Positions 42,955 to 55,220 of a stretch of 64,000 bases of DNA are shown piece after piece. The first letter of the stretch is position 1. Every line of letters begins with the position of its first letter. Source of the stretch: Leguminivora glycinivorella (Eukaryota; Arthropoda; Insecta; Lepidoptera; Tortricidae); the NCBI RefSeq assembly GCF_023078275.1, contig NC_062983.1, positions 4,953,001 to 5,017,000 on the forward strand, written 5' to 3'. Under the pieces are notes generated by a model that made no database searches, was not told the origin of the DNA, and was given only the letters and a program-made list of their open reading frames with translations. Position numbers and translations under genes: made by a program.

Positions 42955-43428
42955 TGCGGGTACTTTTTAGGGTTCACTAGAAAGCTGAAATTTGGTACCA
43001 ATATGTATATCAATCACGCCAACAAAGTGCAAAAATAAAAAATGGAAAAAAATGTTTTATTAGGGTACCCCCCCTACATGTAAAGTGGGGGCTGATTTTT
43101 TTTTTTTCATTTCAACCCCAACGTGTGATATATTGTTGGATAGGTATTTAAAAATGAATAAGGGTTTACTAAGATCGTGTTTTGATAATATTAATATCTT
43201 CGGAAATAATCGCTCCTAAAGGAAAAAAAAGTGCGTCCCCCCCCCCTCTAACTTTTGAACCATATGTTTAAAAAATATGAAAAAAATCACAAAAGTAGAA
43301 CTTTATAAAGACTTTCTAGGAAAATTGTTTTGAACTTGATAGGTTCAGTAGTTTTTGAGAAAAATACGAAAAACTACGGAACCCTACACTGAGCGTGGCC
43401 CGACACGCTCTTGGCCGGTTTTTAAAAA
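42955..43428 (+). repeat. dispersed repeat G with terminal hairpin
   Basis: AT-rich block with poly-C and poly-T runs, GGTTCACTAGAAAGCTGAAA, TTTGGTACCAATATG and AACTACGGAACCCTACACTG. It ends with hairpin GAGCGTG-GCCCGA-CACGCTC and TTGGCCGG. A family often seen in moth DNA; a hairpin close to one end recalls Helitrons, but the CTRR end is not evident. Confidence 0.55.
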
Positions 43429-43651
43429 GGTAAGCGCAAAAAAATACTTTTAATTTATTACCATAACAGAAATAACAAAATCATCCGTTAAAGAAATAGC
43501 GTTATTTTGAGAGTGTCCATTACTGGAATCGAAAAACTGCGTACCTCCTATGATGGACAAGGAACAATTTACAAAACCAAAATTTACAAGAAACAATCTG
43601 TTAAAATCTGACGATCGAACGAGAAACAATCTGTTAAAGTCTGATCTAAAG

Positions 43652-43915
43652 ATGACGACCGGTCTGGCTCAGTCGGTAGTGACCCTGCCTGCTAAGCCGC
43701 GGTCCTGGGTTCGAATCCCGGTAAGGGCATTTTATTTTGTGTGATGAGCACTGATATTTGTTCCTGAGTCATGGATGTTTTCTATGTATATAAGTATGTA
43801 TTTATCTATTTAAGTATGTATATCGTCGCTTAGCACCCATAGTACAAGCTTTGCTTAGTTTGGGGCTAAGTTGATCTGTGTAAGGTGTCCCCAATATTTA
43901 TTTATTTATTAAATA
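43652..43915 (+). mobile_element. tRNA-derived SINE, family 1, copy 2
   Basis: GGTCTGGCTCAGTCGGTAGT (A-box-like), GGGTTCGAATCCCGGTAAGG (B-box-like), then TTGTGTGATGAGCACTGATA, CATGGATGTTTTCTATGTAT and a (TTTA)n end. Collinear with the minus-strand copy at 13990-14248. Confidence 0.85.
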
Positions 43916-44319
43916 ACCCAAACTAATTTTATTATGGTATATAAAATTGAGTCATTGAGTATCAGTTGGCTTTAAAAGTAAAATTTTAAACTTATTTCAC
44001 TGTCCATAATGGGGGATTCATTACTGGAGAACTGCCGCTGCCGTCCACAATTGGAGAAAAAACACCTAGTTTTAATTTCTTAACTTTGAAGAAACCAATA
44101 AGAGTATCTATTTTGCAATACGCTTGGAATGTAAAAGAAGGATAGGAAATTCAAGATTTAACACGCTTAGCGGTAAAAATTTTTACACTTATCAGTGAAA
44201 TATCAAAGACAGGCGAAAATTGTTCTTAAACTGTCCATGATTGGGTTCGTTACCTTAGGTTATTGCCACCAGAAGTCTTTGGTTAGGTCGAGCAGGGCAA
44301 CTAGTAAATTTAAACTACA
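43916..44319. other. nothing recognised
   Basis: AT-rich spacer. CTGTCCATAATGGG/CTGTCCATGATTGGG motifs occur at 44000 and 44229. Confidence 0.5.
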
Positions 44320-44453
44320 AGACAATACAATACTCTTTATTGCACACCTTGATAAAATACAACAATACAAAACAAGGAAGCAACACGAACAAAGGTAAAC
44401 AACAGGCGGTCTTATCGCTAAAGAGCGATTTCTTCCAGACAACCTTAAGGTAG
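44320..44453 (-). mobile_element. LINE 3' end, 5'-truncated
   Basis: On the minus strand GGTTGTCTGGAAGAAATCGC, GCGATAAGACCGCCTGTTG and GTGCAATAAAGAGTATTG match the LINE 3' ends at 13461 and 21303. Confidence 0.75.
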
Positions 44454-44781
44454 CGGAAATTGATAAATTTACATAATGTCAAACTACAAATTTTTCTGCC
44501 GCAAATTACTGTTTTTTGACATTCCACTTGCAATTTAATGATGTATTTAACGATTTTGATATATATGTAGCAAGTAATACAATAAAATTGTACTAAATTG
44601 ATTAATTTAGAAATTATGCTATAGAGACATTTATATTAGGCAACAAAATATGGACATAATTATAACAATTGTTATCAATAAATATTTTCATTTTCATTTT
44701 CAATGTGCACTTCTTGTACCTATAGCCCGTGATTAACTCTTTGATGCATGCATGCAGCATGATCACGGAATACTGGACTTG

Positions 44782-44905
44782 TTTTTTTTTTTTTTATACT
44801 ACGTCGGTGGCAAACAAGTATACGGCCCGCCTGATGTAAAGCGGTCACCGTAACCTATGGACGCCTGCAACTCAAACAGTGTCACATGCGCGTTGCCACC
44901 CCATT
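44782..44905 (+). repeat. dispersed repeat H, copy 1
   Basis: TTTTATACTACGTCGGTGGC, AAACAAGTATACGGCCCGCC, TGATGTAAAGCGGTCACCGT and CCTATGGACGCCTGCAACTC. An inverted second copy lies at 49742-49840. Confidence 0.7.
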
Positions 44906-45296
44906 AGAAATGGTTAGTCTTTGATGTGTGTGTGTACATAATGTAAATCAAATCTGAATGTAAGTTTTATTTCGAGTTCATGCGCTATGCAAGCAGATAC
45001 ATTGCGCGGCAAACTTTTAGACCATGTGGCCTGACCTGCATGGATGTCATCTACACCTGTCAGCTACATGGGACCAACGTAGCTCCTTTCGAACAAAAAT
45101 AAAAATACAAATCGAATCAGGGGTTTCGGAGTAACCAGTCAAAATATATTATTCAAAAAATAATTATTATAAAAATAATCATCATCATCAGCGTCATTTA
45201 AGCTTAAGAAAACACGGAAATCACAATACACGTGCTTTTAAAGATTGAGGAGTTCCCTTAACTCTTCATGGATTCCATCATCAGAACAGCTCCAGA

Positions 45297-45621
45297 CCAC
45301 AGAACTTAATTTAGATAGAAGAAACAAATTCATATATTTGTATAGGGGCCGAAGCGTGTCAAATTTTGTACTGAAGTTGATTCTTGCCTGTAATTTTAAA
45401 TATGTCTCAGGCTCTTGATTGTTCATAATTTTTGTGTTGTTGCAATTGAATATCACGTAACGAGGCATTTTTTATGTTTTGGTTGACTTCAACTTACAAA
45501 AATTGACGCCCGAAAGCTGCAAGCTGCGAGTAAAGACGGACAACTCAGTGGATTTCACTGAGTTCATTTGACACGCTAAGTAGATACGTTTGCTTGATCT
45601 ATGGTATATATGACATCTGTG
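45297..45621 (-). repeat. left arm of a 324-bp inverted repeat
   Basis: Nearly perfect reverse complement of 48412-48735, differing by only a few bases. The arm contains a 76-codon frame beginning MPRYVIFNCNNTKIMNNQ, whose start is also present in the right arm, where a stop follows sooner. The protein is not recognised. Confidence 0.8.
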
Positions 45622-46160
45622 CTCCAGACTAATATGGGACCACCTTTGAGGTTGCTCTTTTCAAACAAAAAAAGAATTATTGAAATAGGATCACTGGTCT
45701 CGTAGTAATCGGGTAACATACATAAAATGAACCCGAATGTATAACCTCATTCTTCTTTATTTTCAGTAAAGAAGACGGTTAATTATTTTCAGGAAAGAAG
45801 TCGGTTAATTATTTTCAGGAAAGTAGTCGGTTAAAAAGTAAGACCGGACGGGTAAATTGTTTAGCAATCATATAGAAAAGTTTTAAAGCAGCTTATATTC
45901 TCATCATCATCATTATCAGTTCCGCCTCATCAAATATTGTTACTGTTCTTAATGTAGGTATTAAATCTTTCATTATTGGACTGAAATGCAATAGTCAATA
46001 CATGAACGTGCGTTCTTCGTCTCGTTAAGGTTCGAGGGGTTCCCTAAATTTCTCATGAATCCCATTATCAACACGAGCTTGAGAAAAATGTGGCCTGAAA
46101 CCTCAACGTGCTTAATAAACATAACAAAGAGAACACATTTCCTGATCTGAGCTATGCGTC
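45622..46160. other. degenerate satellite-related DNA
   Basis: GGGACCACCTTTGAGG (45637) resembles GGGACCAACGTAGCTCC (45068), and ATCATCATCATTATCAG at 45902 is an outlying relative of the tandem array to the right. No gene. Confidence 0.45.
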
Positions 46161-47490
46161 GTTGTAGAGTTCCGTTTTGATCATCATCAGAAGTTCGGAT
46201 TCATCAAATGTCACTTTTTTAAATTTCAGTTCTCATTGTATGATAAAAATACAAAAGTCACTGTAAGTATGCTGTTCAGATTTCAGGAGTTCTGTTCTGT
46301 TCATCATCAGCAGTTCCACGGCAGCAAATGTTTCGATTTTCGATGTACCTAAGTCTTTGTGATGATCTGATAAAAATACAAAATACAAACTAATTGTGTC
46401 TGAGTTCCGTTTTGATCATCATCAGCAGCGCCACTTCATCAAATATCATTCAATATAATATGATCCCGTCACTAAAACTCGAGTCTGACTATTTGTCACT
46501 TAAAACCTCAAAAGTATTTAAAAAACTTAACGAAAAAAAAATCTCCTAACGTCTCATTGCGGAGTATAATGACAAATACCACTACTCTGACTTATTTAAT
46601 ATGACCTTGAACCAATTTGCTACTGCAACAGACGGACAGACGGACAGAATCGCACCATAAGGGTTCCTTTTGTGCGTAATCCTAATAATTTTTAAGAAAA
46701 ACAACCGCCCCCTTTGGGGTTCTCGTGAAAGCTACTTGCGAATGTTGGAATTGTTGGATCATGTAGAAATATATAGGTTTTTTTTTAAATTGCTTATAAT
46801 ACTTTAATTATTTGATGGCAACACAAATGGAATAGGTATACGTATGCCGTTAAGGTTTGAGGAGTTTCCTCAACAATTGCTCATGAATCCGATTATAAAA
46901 TTTGACTTGAAAACTCAATATTCTTAATAAACATAACTAAATGTCACTGTTCTGAGGTTAAATGCATGCTATTCTTATAATATAAAAATACCAAAGCCAA
47001 TATAAGTGTGCTGTTCAGATTTAAGAAGTTCCGATTTGATCTTCATCAGCAGTTCCACTGCACCAAATGTCACTGTTCTAGACGTAAGTGCATGCTATTC
47101 TTATAAAAATACCAGTCACTATAAGTGTCCCGTTCATATTTGAGGATTTCGGTTCTGACCATTATCAGCAGTTCCACTGCACCAAATGTCACTTTTCTGT
47201 ACGTAAGCGAATGCTGTTCTTATAAAAATACCAAAGTCACTATAAGTGTGCCGTTCAGATTTGAGAAGATCCGCTCTGACCATCATCAGCAGTTCCACTT
47301 TACCAAATGTCGCTGTTCTGAATGTAAATGCAAGCTGTTCTTATACAAATACTAGAGCCACTATAAGTGTGCCGTTCAGATTTGAAGAGTTCCGTTCTGA
47401 TCATCATCAGCAGTTCAACTGCACCAAATGTCAATGTTCTTACAAAAACCCAGAAATCACTATATCTATGCCTTTAAAATTTGAGGAGTT
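46161..47490 (+). repeat. satellite array, unit about 120 bp
   Basis: TCATCATCAGCAGTTCCACT with CACCAAATGTCACTGTTCT and GTTCTTATAAAAATACCAAAG recurs. The best block (46920-47490) has starts near 47039, 47160, 47281 and 47401. Three more diverged units lie at 46161-46450, separated by a degenerate stretch. Frames of 76-83 codons here simply read the repeat. Confidence 0.8.
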
Positions 47491-48365
47491 ATGCTAACCT
47501 ATCCTGTTGTTTTTATTGATAATTGTCGCGGCGCATTTTGCCACAACTGTTGCCATGAAACACATAAAAATTCATTATTCTGTTATAAAGTCGTTATTTT
47601 TGTATGAATAGGTGCAACGTTTTTTTCAGAAGTGCGTCGTCCCTACATTACACGAAAATGATATATGATTTGCCCTAGACTCTAAGAACAAGAAGAAATA
47701 TTGCATAGATTTCACCGAGGGAACCGGCCCTTTCCCTCTCTCTTTGTGGAGGGTAAGTCACGTGCGATTTCATGACAAATATGCTAAATCGGATCACTTT
47801 GACCCAAAGAACAATTTTGCCAAGCAGCATCGCCACAGCAAAGGAGCAAAGTCGCTGGTATTACTTTACATACTTTTCCTACTGGTCACCAAACACAAAC
47901 ATTGCAAAAGGAAAATATGCATAGTTTGATAATAAAATTATATTAGCAATATTCGTACAGGTTGTATTTTGATAGCGGGTCAGTATGGGCAGCTAGGAGA
48001 TCTCATGATACTACGGCAAAATGGTCTAAGGACACCACTCCCTCAATTTCCAATTGGTGAAAAATGGCATTTACCAATTTTGGAAAAAACATACAGGTTG
48101 CGAGAAAAAGGGCATTTTTGACAAACTTTCTTTTTGACGGCAATCGATCCCATTCCTATCCAGGATCAAAAGCTTTGTTTGGGGCCAAAAATAATTTTCC
48201 GGCTACAAAAGTCACAAATTGCGAAAAACTTTTCTATACAATTTGAATGACATAGTAATTTGTATCACGTATGATAAATTTGAAGTTAAGCTACACAAAA
48301 TATTGTTGTGTAAGTAATATGGCCTGTTGAAACACTTACAAAAATCGATCACACAAAATGATTAG
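47491..48365. other. no gene recognised
   Basis: AT-rich. GAAAAATGGCATTTACCAATTTT and related lines near 48040-48130 show no coding signature. Confidence 0.5.
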
Positions 48366-48369
48366 GTAC

Positions 48370-48402
48370 CTACTAGCTTTCGCCTGCGGCTTCGCTCGCA
48401 TC
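48370..48402 (+). repeat. dispersed repeat A, start fragment
   Basis: CTTTCGCCTGCGGCTTCGCTCGC resembles the first bases of the copies at 26283 and 30790; only this edge is present, directly before the inverted arm. Confidence 0.5.
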
Positions 48403-48411
48403 AGTTGGTGC

Positions 48412-48735
48412 CACAGATGTCATATATACCATAGATCAAGCAAACGTATCTACTTAGCGTGTCAAATGAACTCGGTGAAATCCACTGAGTTGTCCGTCTT
48501 TACTCGCAGCTTGCAGCTTTCGGGCGTCAATTTTTGTAAGTTGAAGTCAACCAAAACATAAAAAATGCCTCGTTACGTGATATTCAATTGCAACAACACA
48601 AAAATTATGAACAATCAAAAGCCTGAGACATATTTAAAATTACAGGCAAGAATCAACTTCAGTACAAAATTTGACACGCTCGGCCCCTATACAAATATAT
48701 GAATTTGTTTCTTCTATCTAAATTAAGTTCTGTGG
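48412..48735 (+). repeat. right arm of the 324-bp inverted repeat
   Basis: Starts CACAGATGTCATATATACCA and ends AATTAAGTTCTGTGG. It is the reverse complement of 45297-45621 with a handful of substitutions and a 4-base deletion near 48680. Confidence 0.8.
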
Positions 48736-49099
48736 TTGGTGCACAAAATGTGAAGACAGTGATGACGTTATTGACGTTTAAATTATGATTAAATAGAGTC
48801 TGAACTATGTCAGACATTATATAAACTTATTCTACGATTTATTAGGTCTATTAACATACGGTGTTTAGATATTTTTGATTGTGTCAAACGATCAAGGATC
48901 ATCAATTCGTCTACTAAAACGTCGTACTAAAATGTATCAATTTACTTACTCTGCATTCGTTGAACCGTTTGACGTTTCAGCAGTAATACAAAACATTTAG
49001 CCAAGCCAGGTTTTTCCTGAAATCGTCATATTTATTAATGTCATGCAATATGAAAAATACTTATGTATAATGAAATATTTTTGTGACTTACACCGAGAG
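48736..49099. other. nothing recognised
   Basis: AT-rich spacer. Confidence 0.5.
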
Positions 49100-49560
49100 G
49101 CTAAAACATTTTTCCCCTCACTAGCTCGGAAACACGTGTTTTGTCCTTTAATACCAGCGGGTAAAAACGCATTTTATCCACTAGTGGGTAAAGTAATTTG
49201 ACCTTGAATAAAATCAAATTAACTGCTTTAAAATTGAAAAAAGTAGGTGAATCTAGTAATAAAGATGATTTACCAGCGGTGGAACTACTGGAAGCAGTGA
49301 TAAACGCATATTTTGCGTTGCAGTTTCCTCGCTATAGTGAGGGGAAAAGTTTTGTGTTACACTCGGGTGCAAATGTATTTTACTTCTCGTGTGTTAAAAA
49401 ACTCGCAAGTTCAGGATTCTATTCTCGAACCACTCGCTTCGCTCGTGGTTCAACTGAAGAATCCTTTCACTTGCTCGTTTTTCAATTCCACACTCGGCGT
49501 TAAAATACAACTTTGCCCCCTTGTATAACAAATAACTATTGTCAGCGTAATTGATATGCA
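49100..49560 (+). repeat. dispersed repeat with CACTCGCTTCGCTCGTGG motif, copy 2
   Basis: The right part mirrors 10496-10618. The left part has TAGCTCGGAAACACGTGTTT and ACGCATTTTATCCACTAGTG. Overlapping frames of 101 and 71 codons occur but show no family motif; the segment looks like a non-autonomous element. Confidence 0.55.
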
Positions 49561-49741
49561 TAAATTGGTACCAAATTTCAGCATTCTAGTGTTATCGGTT
49601 ACTGAGTTTATCCGCAGACGGACAGACATAGCGAAACTGTAACGGTCCCTAGTTGACTACAGAACCCTAAGTCGGCATTACAAAATTAACAAAATTTTAA
49701 GAAACGCGAGCAACGCCCACAAGTATGAAAATGTAGTCAAA

Positions 49742-49840
49742 TGCGACACTGTTTGAGTTCCAGGCGTCCATAGGTTACGGTGACCGCTTTACATCAGGCG
49801 GACCGTATACTTGTTTGCCACGGACGTAGTATAAAAAAAA
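49742..49840 (-). repeat. dispersed repeat H, copy 2
   Basis: Reverse complement of 44782-44905, including CGTCCATAGGTTACGGTGAC and ACTTGTTTGCCACGGACGTA. Confidence 0.7.
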
Positions 49841-50242
49841 AATCCGTACATGGAAAATGTACTTATTAAATTTACAATAAGGTATTTGCGAGGTATCATT
49901 TACTTGTGTATATATGATTTGGACAGTAAAGACTGCATTAAGTGCGTCAACGTACGTAAGTAGCAGTAAAGGTTTTGTATGATTTGGTATACATAATTAA
50001 AGATAGTAAAAAAAGTACATACGATTTGGTGCTATGGTGATAGTGATATTGTAAGGCAGCTTGTACCTACTTTACGTCGTTTATGTATGTTTTTTGTACG
50101 CCGCTTTGTGGTTCTGCCCATAGCGGTGTTCGGGGCAAACTAATTGACCAGACAAATCTATAATCTGCGAAGAAAGATCGGATGTTATGAAAGCAAAAAT
50201 GTAGGTTTTGAAGTTCAGTGACATTTATTAAGCTTCCTACCG

Positions 50243-50416
50243 TTATTTGAAGCCTATTTTATTATATTTGAGAGAGCAATCCTGTTAACAGATGACGTAG
50301 CGGTTCACATATTAGCTGACAGTAGTCGCCATTATCCCCACCACCAGTTTTACCCTTCCAGTTTTATCCCCCCACCACCGGGCGGTGGCGCCTACGGGCG
50401 CCGTTTGCCTCATTGG
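50243..50416 (+). repeat. left arm of a 174-bp inverted repeat bounding a 5.4-kb segment
   Basis: Starts TTATTTGAAGCCTATTTTAT and ends CGTTTGCCTCATTGG. By eye it is identical to the reverse complement of 55479-55652, including a GC-rich CCACCACCGGGCGGTGGCGC hairpin. Non-coding. Confidence 0.85.
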
Positions 50417-50446
50417 CGTTCTGTTCTTCAGAGCGTACGGTTCACT

Positions 50447-50492
50447 ACAAAAAATTCTTAGAATTTCTGAGATTCTTAGAATTTTTTGTAAA
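50447..50492. repeat. 46-bp hairpin
   Basis: ACAAAAAATTCTTAGAAT and ATTCTTAGAATTTTTTGT are inverted repeats with one mismatch around a short centre. Confidence 0.6.
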
Positions 50493-50839
50493 TAAAAAAA
50501 TATGTAATATTTTACAAAATATTTCATATTTTAACGGTTTTACCGTTCGATTATAAATAATAAAACGTGACGGACATTCCTTGTCCGTCGCAATATTTTT
50601 AGATAAGCTGACATTTCGAGCGCAGCGAAGGCGTCGCGGTAAGTAAGCGACGAGCATTTGTTTTACTTTATTTACAGTGAATCGGTTCGCCATAAGCACG
50701 GATCAGGTCATTGAGAATTGAGACAGTTTAAATAAGGCCACGATTTCATAAATTGTTCGTTAGTTATAAAAAGAAAGGCGCATCTTTGTCGTCATAATTT
50801 ATAAGTTGTTAAATGGTCGCGGTCTCATTCCTGAATGAG

Positions 50840-52600
50840 CATATTTTGCAGAAATGTCTGTTTGATGCAAAGTTTACGTTCTTAACGGTTGCTAAGTAAT
50901 TAAACTTTTTGCACAAGCCTGCGCAAGGATAAAGTGCATCCTATTAGGATACTTGATTACTATTTTGTGAGGGACGCTTAAATTTTTATGACCTGATATT
51001 TTCCGTGCATATCCCCAGTATTATTACTATGCAGGCTATGGCGTGTAACAGTGATTGCTTTCAAAATTTTGATAGTCGCGCAAGAAGCTAAGATGCAATT
51101 CATTAACGATTAAGCAGATAAAACCTAGGACACGTTTAAAACCTTGTTGTATCAACTTGTAAAGGTTCTAGTGTCATATTGGATTCCCTATTGGGGTCCG
51201 GTCTATTATGCTATTTTCTTCATTCTTAATTAAAGAGTGCCTACTATTGATGCATCGTTCTAAGTGTAAGCGTTGAATAAAATTCCGGTACTAATAATAA
51301 TAATAGACTTACTGGAAGTTTGCTACTCTAGCTAAAGTAAAAGATTTTGAGTGAAACCCCCGTATGTGATATAAAATTGTAATGTGATATACATGCTTTT
51401 CTATGTCTAAAAAATGGCTATTTCACCCTATGTCTATAGTGTGAGGTCTGAGATTTACCAGAATAACCATTATTATTTAAAGTAGGTACCTACTCTGTTG
51501 TAAATTACCACATACAGGAGAGTCACTATTGATCTTTTGCTTCTATCCAAATAGGATTTATAAATAAATAGTAAGTAGCTGTCTGCTGATTTAAGTACAC
51601 AAGTTGTTGTGCAATAAATTTATTATTATTCTGCTGCGCAAGCAGATGTGTTGACTATGCAGTATTTGTATCAGCTCATATCCTAGATTTGGCGTTACAA
51701 AGAAAAGACCCGAAATTTGTTTTTATTCGAATACCTACTCTAATAATTTCCGCTTGCGCAAGGCGTAAAGAGACATCATTATAATAACATTGTTGCTTGG
51801 GATATCCATTGAGACCATTTGCGAGGCTGGGCAAATGTTAGCGGGAAATCCGTGTAAATAGGAAAGTTTCCGCCAAGCCTATGTATCTAATCTTAATTAC
51901 TCGTACTAGTCGTACTTCCGTCTGCGCAAGACGTGTAAGTATTTCTACTTACCCAACAAATAACAAGCCTGCGCAAGGCCTTTGTTTGTTATTTTTTTGT
52001 TATTTGACTGCTACACTAGCAGACGAAATAAAAGAAAACTATCTATCTAGTGTAATGAATTACCAATAATATAGCAAGCCCGTCCTGGCCTGCGCAATGT
52101 AGCGTGATCATAGAACTTGCCTTTTTATAAAATTTTATCTGCCATTCCATAATATTCATAATTTGCCTGCGTAAGGCGTGTGAATATTATGAATATATTG
52201 TGAATATTCAGCCAACGAAACATAATCTCTGAAGAGATTTTGGCCGTCACGACTATAGCCTCCGCAGGGCGTGTTAAACTTACAACTCAGCTCTCTGCTA
52301 GAACTATCAGGAACCGGATATTCTTAAATTAATGTAAACAGCATTCTTAAACTGTTTGTGCAGGGTTTAAGTAGGTAAGCAAGATATGATAAAACATATG
52401 TATTAGCCTGTTACATATCGCTAAACAAGTGCTTTGATAATGCAAGTAGTATTTGCTTCGGCAGTACATATACTTAAATTGGAATGACAGAATATTAGCA
52501 TAGCCCCTGCGTATAGGGAAGACCCGCAAAGTGGTTAATTAAGCGTCTGGCCATATTACAATAACATAAATATATGCTTCCGCAAAGCAACCACAAGTCA
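50840..52600. repeat. dispersed small hairpins, consensus stem-T-GCGCA-A-stem
   Basis: At least nine imperfect palindromes share a GCGCA-like loop, while the stems differ but stay complementary: CCTGCGCAAGG (50918), CTGCTGCGCAAGCAG (51631), CGCTTGCGCAAGGCG (51751), CGTCTGCGCAAGACG (51919), GCCTGCGCAAGGC (51967), GCCTGCGTAAGGC (52165), GCCTCCGCAGGGC (52258), CCCTGCGTATAGGG (52504), GCTTCCGCAAAGC (52576). Some extend outward, such as ATAATATTCA and TGAATATTAT around the 52165 copy. Other small hairpins lie between (CATTTGC/GCAAATG at 51816, AATCTCT/AGAGATT at 52225). No coding frame. Confidence 0.7.
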
Positions 52601-52639
52601 TATACTGTGTATTATTGCGTATCGGGCTACTACCACGAA

Positions 52640-55100
52640 AACGCATGCTATTAAGTAAATATACATTTCAAATACAAATCATCATATTCATGAAATATCT
52701 AACCTAACCTAACCTATTCAGCCGCCAGCGACTAGCTAAGCGAACTTACCGGTCAATGGCTCCTTTCAACCACATATGTATTGCCGGCTCCGCTAGCAGC
52801 GTGAAGCTCGCACTAGCGCTGAAACCAGCACCAGGGGCGGCTCACTCCGCATTTCTTCCATACATTCCGGCGGCCGCGAGTTCGCGGCTCATAAAGTTTG
52901 ACGACCTTGTCGCTGCGCAATAGAACTCAATGTCGTATGCAGTCCATTGACAGGTTGTTGACAGTGAGCCTTCTGTACTTGTATTTTTATATATTCTGTG
53001 CCAGCACCAAATCAATGACTTTGAATACAAGTCACGTGGAACGGGATGAGCCTAGTTCCTCATTAAATAAAGGTTGGATTAGTGGGTGTAATCTTCGTAA
53101 TCCAGCTTGCCTGGTAAAAGTGGTAAATAACCAAATTGTTCCTATATCTAAGATTGTGGTAATCTATACTGGAACTGAGTAATTGGCTTGCAAAAACCTG
53201 ACAATTTGTGTTGACTATCAAATTCACGTCATCAAAGACTCAGATCTTTAACCCTTTATTAATTTCCTATGAGTTAGACACTGCACTTCCTTCTGTGGAC
53301 ATAATAATATATAAGGTTGTACCCCGCTGTATGTGAATATAACGTTGGAATTCTTTAACGTTCCACGTATAATATATATAAGAACAATTTGGATGTTTAC
53401 CGTATGTAAATACCTATGACCCACATAGGGTATGATATGATCAGAGATGAATAAAATTTATCTGTACGGTACCTGTCCGAACGACAATAAGCCATGCTAT
53501 ACAAGGCTTTTAAATCAAATGATTGATATCGATTCCAAATCAAGAACCTTCTAGATTTCCTAGACAACTTGTCTAACATCCCACAGAAACCCGCTCTCTG
53601 GGTAAGAAGGAGGCCAAAGTTCTTTTCGAGAAAAGGGATGCACCGTAATCCTAAATGTGACGTTAGAAGAATGTACATACAACATGTACCTCTTCATTAG
53701 CTTGAATCTGCTCCTAACGCTAAAAGACGGCTCTTTAAGATTTTTAGTATCAAACACTGATTACTCTGGGAGCTTCATTCAGGCAAATAACCGCGAAGGT
53801 TATTGCTGCAAGAATATTACCAATGTTCAACAAGAACTGATCGCCGAGTCTGCCTACATTCTTCCCTTGTTTTTGACAAAAATAAGTTATGAATTATTTA
53901 GTGTCTTGCTTGGCTACTCGTCTAAAATACATAAAATGTACTAATATTAGAGCTATGCGCCTGTGACATAACTAATTTATGGGGCCAAATCAATGCTAAA
54001 ATCTATTTTGGAACTATTTTTAGTCCAAGTTATTTATTTATCTTACCATAATGGGTATCCAGCAGATATAGTTGGTACTTATATATTACAATGTTAAGTG
54101 AAAACCAGTGTTTTTCTAGCTATACTACAACTTATTAGCAAAGGTAGTGCTGCTTACCATATCAACCCAACTAATTGCAAATACGTATATGTACAACAAA
54201 ATGAAACCACTTATAGGGTGGTACATATTAAAAATGGACTGAAACGAAAATCTTATAAATTAAAAGTTAATTTATTGCCTAAATAGCTGCGCTCTGTATA
54301 CTACTATTATTCACCTTTAGGTGGGCACATGAAATTCGTCTTTTGTTCGTATATGCCAACTTAAATCGGCCTGGAAATACAATGCATGTACATACTGTGA
54401 CATCACGCAATGATCACCTTTGTTCAAATTTGTACGTACACACTTGACATTGTTTAGCCATTATATGCTAACAACAAAGTAAGGAAATATTGTAGTCGAT
54501 TTTATATATCTTCAAGGGAGATCCCGTTGTTTTTGTAAAATGTTGTATAAGTGCACTTGATTCCTCATAAAGACTATAAGAACTTTCAAATAAATATTAA
54601 TACAAAGGAATAAGCCATGAAGATAATTTTGTGTCTGTAACGTAACCTAAACAGTATTATGCCTTAGTTATACTGAGATCTATAGATCTAACATATATAT
54701 TATGGTTTGCTGTGATAAAGACAAATAGCATTGTGACTTATAATGCCTCAACAAGATTTCACTTTCTTTTTGCGAAGTAGATCGATGCATAATGATAAAG
54801 GATCCTGAAATTAATAGAAACAGACAATACCGAAAATTATGATTTGATGGGTGAAATGAAATAAAAATATGAACTCGCTTTTAGAAATAAGATTTAATCT
54901 TATAACTTGATTCACATTGATTTATTAAAAATACAGTATTCACAAAAATAGTAACATGTATCACTGCAGATTCCACTTAGTTGGTTGAATTGAAATGATT
55001 CACCCACACACGCAGATTATTAAGTGCACTAGTTGTTTCCACCAGTTTCACTAATGATGAGGAATTAATCACATTGGCGTTATGCTGGCCACCAGGCGGT
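52640..55100. other. non-coding interior of the 5.4-kb segment
   Basis: No credible gene. There is a short CCTAA run (52699-52715; the insect telomere unit, only three to four copies) and a GC-richer block at about 52725-52960 with GGCGGCCGCGAGTTCGCGGC. The frames at 52898-53182, 53397-53757, 53657-53944 and 54098-54286 overlap one another, begin at non-ATG codons or lack motifs. Confidence 0.5.
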
Positions 55101-55107
55101 CACAGAC

Positions 55108-55220
55108 AGGTCTCAAATATAATAAAATAGGCTTCAAATAACGGTAGGAAGCTTAATAGCAGCGTTTTACCTTACAATAAAACGCATATTAAGCGAAATA
55201 CCTTATTTGAAGCCTATAGT
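55108..55220. repeat. inverted pair of the arm's end motif around a spacer
   Basis: ATAATAAAATAGGCTTCAAATA, a 60-bp spacer with AGCAGCGTTTTACC and AAAACGCATATTAAGCG, then TTATTTGAAGCCTAT. The spacer recurs in opposite orientation at 55654-55698. Confidence 0.7.

Noticed and set aside
45238..45468. Possible THAP zinc-finger start (MPRYVIFNCNN)
   Set aside because: The first conserved cysteine of a THAP domain is replaced by tyrosine, and no later C-H pair or AVPTIF-like box follows.
46161..47490. CRISPR-like spaced repeats
   Set aside because: Units are contiguous 120-bp satellite copies, not short repeats with unique spacers, and the genome is an insect's.
52699..52715. Telomere end
   Set aside because: Only three to four CCTAA units lie inside unique sequence; too short to mean more than chance or an interstitial trace.
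53397..54286. Cluster of frames of 62-95 codons
   Set aside because: They overlap on both strands, some start at GTG rather than ATG, and none has a recognisable domain.
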